DNA of 64,000 nucleotides from Marinirhabdus sp963793275 (lineage in GTDB: Bacteria > Bacteroidota > Bacteroidia > Flavobacteriales > Flavobacteriaceae), in assembly GCA_963793275.1 (NCBI GenBank), contig CAWBZL010000003.1:1240001-1304000 (forward strand). Reading direction: 5' to 3'. How positions within the stretch are numbered: the stretch's first letter is position 1; each line of letters starts with the position of its first letter. Positions 59,222 to 64,000 of this stretch are shown here, piece after piece. The position numbers and the translations under genes were made by a program. Under the pieces are notes generated by a model. That model ran no database searches. It had not been told where the DNA came from and saw only the letters and a program-made list of their open reading frames with translations.

Positions 59222-60439
59222 TTGAACACATCCCGAAATATTGTACATATGGATCTGGACACTTTTTTTGTGTCCTGTGAGCGACTGCTGGATAGCAGGC
59301 TCAACGGAAAGCCTGTTCTTATTGGTGGCACCAGCGATCGTGGCGTGGTAGCCTCCTGCAGCTACGAAGCCCGTACTTTTGGGATTCACTCTGCCATGCC
59401 AATGCGACTCGCCAGACAACTGTGTCCGGAAGCTATTGTATTACGGGGTAATTCCGGCATTTACAGTAAATTTTCAGAAAATGTGACCGATATTATTAAG
59501 GAAAGTGTCCCCTTATACGAAAAAACGTCGGTAGATGAGTTTTATATAGATCTTACGGGAATGGACAAGTTTTTTGGATGCCATAAACTATCTTCAGAAT
59601 TACGCCAAAAAATTATGAGAGAAACCGGATTACCTATTTCCTTCGGACTTTCAGGAAATAAAACAGTTTCAAAAATTGCCACGGGGGAAGCCAAGCCTAA
59701 TAATGAGATATTTGTTACCCATGGCACCGAAAAGCCCTTCCTGTCACCACTTTCAGTAAGTAAAATTCCTATGGTAGGAAAAGTAACATATCGTCAGTTA
59801 TGCGATCTGGGCATTAAATATATTCAAACCATCCAGGAAATGCCTGTTGAAATGATGCACAAAGTTTTTGGAAAAAACGGACTACTCATCTGGAAAAAAG
59901 CCAATGGTATAGATAATTCTCCCGTAGTACAGTATTCCGAACGCAAATCTATCTCTACAGAACGTACATTCAATAAAGATACAACCGATATAAAAAAACT
60001 GGAAAGTATTATCATAGCAATGGCCGAAAATTTAATGTATCAATTAAGACGTGGCAATAAATTAACGTCCTGTGTCACGTTTAAAATCCGCTACTCAGAT
60101 TTCCAAACATACACCCAGCAAAGACGCATTCCATATAGTGCGGCAGACCATAAAATTATGCCGGTTGTTATGGATCTTTATAAAAATCTTTACCAGCGTA
60201 GGTTATTGGTGCGTTTGGTAGGAGTTCGATTTAGCCATTTGGTGGAGGGAGGACAACAAATAGACTTGTTTGATGATAATGAAAAGATTATCAATCTCTA
60301 TCAGGCTATGGATAAAATGCGTGAGAAATATGGTGACCGTGCAGTAATAAAAGCTGCAGGAATGGGTGCTAAAACCATAAGTAGATGGAATCCTTTTACA
60401 GGAGAGCCTCCACCGTTATTAGCAAACAGAAGGCAGTAA
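59222..60439 (+). CDS. dinB: DNA polymerase IV, TTG start
   Basis: A 405-residue Y-family polymerase. IVHMDLDTFFVSCERL and KTSVDEFYIDLTG carry the catalytic acids; SFGLSGNKTVSKIATGEAKPN and the thumb HhH-like IPMVGKVTYRQLCDLGI follow. The TTG start at 59222 keeps the usual N terminus; the first ATG, nine codons later, is inside the first strand. The C terminus ends before a clear clamp-binding motif, though QQIDLFD (about residue 345) resembles one. Part of the translesion group. Confidence 0.93.
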   Translation: MNTSRNIVHMDLDTFFVSCERLLDSRLNGKPVLIGGTSDRGVVASCSYEARTFGIHSAMPMRLARQLCPEAIVLRGNSGIYSKFSENVTDIIKESVPLYEKTSVDEFYIDLTGMDKFFGCHKLSSELRQKIMRETGLPISFGLSGNKTVSKIATGEAKPNNEIFVTHGTEKPFLSPLSVSKIPMVGKVTYRQLCDLGIKYIQTIQEMPVEMMHKVFGKNGLLIWKKANGIDNSPVVQYSERKSISTERTFNKDTTDIKKLESIIIAMAENLMYQLRRGNKLTSCVTFKIRYSDFQTYTQQRRIPYSAADHKIMPVVMDLYKNLYQRRLLVRLVGVRFSHLVEGGQQIDLFDDNEKIINLYQAMDKMREKYGDRAVIKAAGMGAKTISRWNPFTGEPPPLLANRRQ

Positions 60440-60574
60440 TGTAGAAGATCACAACAGATCGTTTCAAAAGTTGTGACAAATGTTATAACCGTGTTAAAAA
60501 AATAGTTTATTCTATGGATGCTTCAATTTATACCGGGAATTTCAATATTTTTAAGATAACCAAAAAAACCATAC

Positions 60575-63500
60575 ATGAAATTACGTTACTCCCTCCTCTT
60601 CTTACTATGCGTTACCTTTCTGTTTTCTTCTGAAACGATTGCGCAGCGAAAAAAGAAACAAAAAACAACAGTTACTTCAACTTCGGTATTAGATTCGGTA
60701 CTTAGCGGATTAACATTCCGAAGTATTGGCCCTGCTTTTATGAGTGGTCGTATTGCCCATATTGAAATTCATCCTAACAATGAAAACATCTGGTACGTTG
60801 CCGTAGGCTCTGGCGGGGTATGGAAAACTGTTAATTCCGGAACCACCTGGACACCCATTTTCGACGACCAACCCACCTACTCTATTGGCACCGTAGCACT
60901 GGATCCACAAAACCCGAATATTGTTTGGGTAGGCTCCGGAGAAGACAGCGGTGGTAGGCACGTAGGCTACGGAGATGGCGTGTATAAAAGTATGGATGGC
61001 GGAGAAACCTGGGCCAACGTTGGGTTAAAGAATAGTGAGCATATTTCCAGAATCATTGTACACCCGGAAGACAGCAATACCGTTTGGGTGACTGCACAAG
61101 GCCCGTTATGGAGCAAAGGTGGCGATAGAGGTGTTTATAAAACAACCGATGGCGGAGAAACCTGGGACAAAACTCTGGGGGACGATGCCTGGGTTGGTGC
61201 CACAGATCTTGAAATAGACCCGGATAATCCAGACATTTTATATGCCGCAACCTGGCAACGTCACAGAACCGTGGCTGCTTACATAGGTGGTGGTCCGGGA
61301 ACTGGCCTGTATAAAAGTATGGATGGTGGAGATACCTGGACACAACTTAAAACAGGCTTACCGGATACGTGGATGGGCAAAACCGGTCTGGCAATTTCGC
61401 CGCAAAACCCGGATGTGATTTATGCCGCCGTAGAGGAAGAACGTAGAACGGGTGGCTTGTATCGTTCGGGAAATGGTGGACAATCCTGGGAAAAGATGTC
61501 GGCTACAGTTTCTGGCGGAACAGGACCACATTACTACCAGGAATTATATGCTTCCCCACATCACGAAGGATATTTGTATTTAATGGATAATAATCTACAA
61601 ATTTCTGAAGACGGCGGGAAGACATTTTACCGAATGAATGAAGAAAATAAACACGGAGATAATCATGCCATCGCTTTTAAAATGAGCGATCCTGACTATT
61701 TAATTGTTGGGTCCGACGGTGGCCTATACGAAACTTTTGACCATACCGAAACTTGGAAATATGTTGAAAATTTACCCGTGACACAATTTTACAAAGTGGC
61801 AGTAGACGACGCTGAACCTTTTTATAACGTATTTGGCGGTACACAGGATAATAGTACCGAAGGCGGTCCCTCACGAACAGACAATATGCAGGGAATCCAA
61901 AACAGCGACTGGAGTGTAGTTTTGAACTGGGATGGGCACCAACCGGCAACAGAACCCGGCAACCCAAATATTATGTATGCCGAAAGACAAGAAGGAACTC
62001 TCTCCCGTATCGATATGAAAACGGGCGAAGTAATAGACATACAGCCTCAGGCAGCTGCTAACGAAAAAACGGAACGCTTTAACTGGGATGCTCCTATTCT
62101 GGTAAGTCCGCATAATCCTACTACTATTTATTTTGCCTCGCAACGGGTGTGGAAATCTACCAATCGTGGTGACGACTGGACGGCTATTTCAAACGATTTA
62201 ACCAAGAATGAAGAACGAATTACCCTTCCAATTTTTGGAAAGCAGCAATCCTGGGATGCGCCCTGGGACGTATACGCTATGTCTAATTACAATACCATTA
62301 CCTCGTTGGCCGAATCTCCTGTACAAAAGGGACTGCTGTATGCAGGAACCGATGATGGGAGTATTCAGATTTCAGAAAATGATGGTGGGTCGTGGCAAAA
62401 AGTGAGCGTTGGAAGCCTGCCTGGTGTTCCTGAAACTGCTTTTATAAACGATATTAAAGCAGATATGTTTGATGCGAATACGGTATATATTGTGCTGGAC
62501 AACCATAAATATGGTGATTTTAATCCTTATCTGCTTAAAAGTACCAACAAAGGAAAAACCTGGACGTCGCTCCGAAACAATATACCGGACAGGACTCTGG
62601 TGTGGCGTATTGTTCAGGATCATGTGTCACCTGATCTAATGTTCTTAGCGTCAGAATTTGGAATATATGTAACCATAAACGGTGGAAAGCACTGGACGAA
62701 GATGAAAGGTGGTGTGCCAACAATTTCATTTAGAGATCTTGCCATTCAGCGTAGAGAGAACGATCTGGTGGGTGCTTCGTTTGGACGTGGTTTTTATATT
62801 CTGGACGACTACACCGCCCTACGGGAAATTTCAGAAGAAAAATTGAAAAATGAAACAGCGATGCTTTTCCCTGTTCGCGATGCCTGGTGGTATATACCAA
62901 AATCTCATTTAAGTTTTGATGCCGATAAGGGAAGTATGGGAGACAATCACTTTGTAGCACCTAATCCGGATTTTGGAGCGTTATTTACCTATTACTTAAA
63001 AGATACCTACCAAACCTCCAAAGCGAAACGAAAAGATAAGGAAAGAGATATGGGAGATGTTGACGTACCGTTCGCAGGTTGGGAAGCACTGGAGAAAGAA
63101 GTGCTGGAAACCGAACCCAAAGTAATCTTTAGCGTAACAGATAGCAAAGGAACTGTGGTGCGCAATATTACCGCACCAGCCAAACAAGGGATCAACAGGA
63201 TTGCCTGGGATTTGCGTTACCCTGCTTTAGATGCGATCACGCTTCAGCAAAACGAGGAGAAAAATAAAAATCCTTCGGGATTGTTAGCGCCTCCGGGAAA
63301 CTACACGGTAACTATGTATCTGAATGATAACGGAAGTGTTACTAAACTTAGTGATGCTGAACCTTTTGTGGTAAAACCCTTATACGAAAGTTCTGTAAAA
63401 ACTGTGACACCACAGGAAGCCTCGGCGTTTTGGAGAACGTATGAAAATACGCAGCGTTCTGTAGCAAAGCTGAATATGGGCTTGGACAAATCTATAAAAC

Positions 63501-63856
63501 GTGCAAAAGCAATGCAGACAGCGCTTACCAGAAGCCGAGTTGCCCCTGGAACCATGAACGAGCGCATTGTGAATATATTAAAAGAGCTACAGCAATTAAA
63601 TACCGAATTAAACGGAAACTATGCCCGCAACGAAATTGGCGAAAAAGGAAACCCGGCATTAGGAGATCGAATGTTCGCAATTTACAGAGGGATAGAACGC
63701 TCTACGTATGGTCCCACAACCTCACATAAGCAGCAATTGCAAATTGTAGAACAACAAATTAAAAATGCATTGGCAAAGCTAAATGTTTCTGAAAAAGCAT
63801 TGGATTTGTTATATACCGAGTTACAGAATGCGGGAGCGCCTTATGTTGAAAATTAA
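60575..63856 (+). CDS. Large secreted Asp-box (BNR/sortilin-like) propeller protein
   Basis: A 1,093-residue exported protein with signal peptide (LLCVTFLFSSETIAQ). It carries at least nine Asp-box turns of the SxDGGxTW type (for example KSMDGGETW, KTTDGGETW, STNRGDDW, STNKGKTW), indicating a large beta-propeller of the VPS10/xyloglucanase-like class. A C-terminal section (about 850-1093) has an Ig-like SPA/NRIAWDLRYP block and helical tail. The family is often called glycosyl hydrolase, but no catalytic acids can be assigned. Probably periplasmic or surface-exposed. Confidence 0.85.
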   Translation: MKLRYSLLFLLCVTFLFSSETIAQRKKKQKTTVTSTSVLDSVLSGLTFRSIGPAFMSGRIAHIEIHPNNENIWYVAVGSGGVWKTVNSGTTWTPIFDDQPTYSIGTVALDPQNPNIVWVGSGEDSGGRHVGYGDGVYKSMDGGETWANVGLKNSEHISRIIVHPEDSNTVWVTAQGPLWSKGGDRGVYKTTDGGETWDKTLGDDAWVGATDLEIDPDNPDILYAATWQRHRTVAAYIGGGPGTGLYKSMDGGDTWTQLKTGLPDTWMGKTGLAISPQNPDVIYAAVEEERRTGGLYRSGNGGQSWEKMSATVSGGTGPHYYQELYASPHHEGYLYLMDNNLQISEDGGKTFYRMNEENKHGDNHAIAFKMSDPDYLIVGSDGGLYETFDHTETWKYVENLPVTQFYKVAVDDAEPFYNVFGGTQDNSTEGGPSRTDNMQGIQNSDWSVVLNWDGHQPATEPGNPNIMYAERQEGTLSRIDMKTGEVIDIQPQAAANEKTERFNWDAPILVSPHNPTTIYFASQRVWKSTNRGDDWTAISNDLTKNEERITLPIFGKQQSWDAPWDVYAMSNYNTITSLAESPVQKGLLYAGTDDGSIQISENDGGSWQKVSVGSLPGVPETAFINDIKADMFDANTVYIVLDNHKYGDFNPYLLKSTNKGKTWTSLRNNIPDRTLVWRIVQDHVSPDLMFLASEFGIYVTINGGKHWTKMKGGVPTISFRDLAIQRRENDLVGASFGRGFYILDDYTALREISEEKLKNETAMLFPVRDAWWYIPKSHLSFDADKGSMGDNHFVAPNPDFGALFTYYLKDTYQTSKAKRKDKERDMGDVDVPFAGWEALEKEVLETEPKVIFSVTDSKGTVVRNITAPAKQGINRIAWDLRYPALDAITLQQNEEKNKNPSGLLAPPGNYTVTMYLNDNGSVTKLSDAEPFVVKPLYESSVKTVTPQEASAFWRTYENTQRSVAKLNMGLDKSIKRAKAMQTALTRSRVAPGTMNERIVNILKELQQLNTELNGNYARNEIGEKGNPALGDRMFAIYRGIERSTYGPTTSHKQQLQIVEQQIKNALAKLNVSEKALDLLYTELQNAGAPYVEN

Positions 63857-63907
63857 GCCCTCACAAGAGGATATGTTAAATTAGATAACTTAAAAATAAA
63901 AAAACGG

Positions 63908-64000
63908 ATGAAAAAACTACTTCAAATAATTGGTGCTGCCTGGGGGGCTAAAAAAATTGGCGGTGGAAAATGCGGGTGTATTGGGACTATTTTTGTCTTT
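63908..64000 (+). CDS. Unknown small protein, cut by window end
   Basis: The first 31 codons of an open frame starting MKKLLQIIGAAWG and continuing KKIGGGKCGCIGT; the 3' end is outside the window. Gly/Cys-rich start with a hydrophobic run, possibly a short membrane protein. It lies 51 bases after the propeller gene. Confidence 0.5.
   Translation, partial: MKKLLQIIGAAWGAKKIGGGKCGCIGTIFVF

Overview
The window looks like a chromosome segment of a member of Bacteroidota, most likely a marine member of the Flavobacteriaceae. The evidence is gene content: a type IX secretion C-terminal domain protein, a TonB receptor with an N-terminal carboxypeptidase-regulatory domain, CCC-motif and DUF2752 membrane proteins, DUF4294/DUF6048/DUF6452-like proteins and small PorT/OmpW-like barrels. 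AT-rich spacers and promoter boxes of the TTG-N19-23-TAnnTTTG type fit as well. No phage, transposon, CRISPR array or large foreign island is visible.

Layout. 0-3.8 kb: a signalling operon with a TPR histidine kinase (cut by the window start), a CheY-like regulator, a response regulator fused to a class III nucleotide cyclase, and a small three-helix membrane protein resembling the Pycsar effector (DUF5706) family. 3.8-23.4 kb: housekeeping and surface genes: proline dehydrogenase, aroB, a DJ-1/PfpI protein, a BrkB-like membrane protein, a DinB-fold protein, a cysteine desulfurase, an Smr protein, a T9SS cargo protein, rocD, rlmD, methyltransferases, a ZIP transporter, a TrhA-like protein and a YfcC-like carrier. 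23.4-30.3 kb: a complete rRNA operon on the minus strand (16S, tRNA-Ile, tRNA-Ala, 23S, 5S) with tandem promoters. Downstream of 5S lie two related structured RNA-like elements, each ending in a terminator. 30.3-45 kb: DUF4294, an M42 peptidase, topoisomerase IB, an MBOAT/SGNH acyl-transfer pair, an AGCS symporter, a PagL-like protein, aroQ, three small barrels, xerD, an aldo/keto reductase and rny. A 6S-RNA-like transcript lies between rny and zapA. 45-64 kb: an M23 peptidase, a TonB receptor, an Lrp regulator, an M14 peptidase, an HTH regulator, an MFS carrier, a translesion cassette (umuD-umuC diverging from a second dnaE plus dinB) and a large Asp-box propeller protein.

Four genes (an acidic lipoprotein, DUF4294, xerD, M23 peptidase) are each restored to full length by removing one base from a short homopolymer. 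This points to systematic insertion errors in the assembly rather than real gene decay.

The best candidates for something new are the phosphorelay-linked cyclase with its Pycsar-like membrane effector, the paired RNA elements behind the rRNA operon with a covarying helix, and the seven-base-period repeats scattered through the spacers. All functional statements come from reading the sequence and from recall of families; no database search was run.
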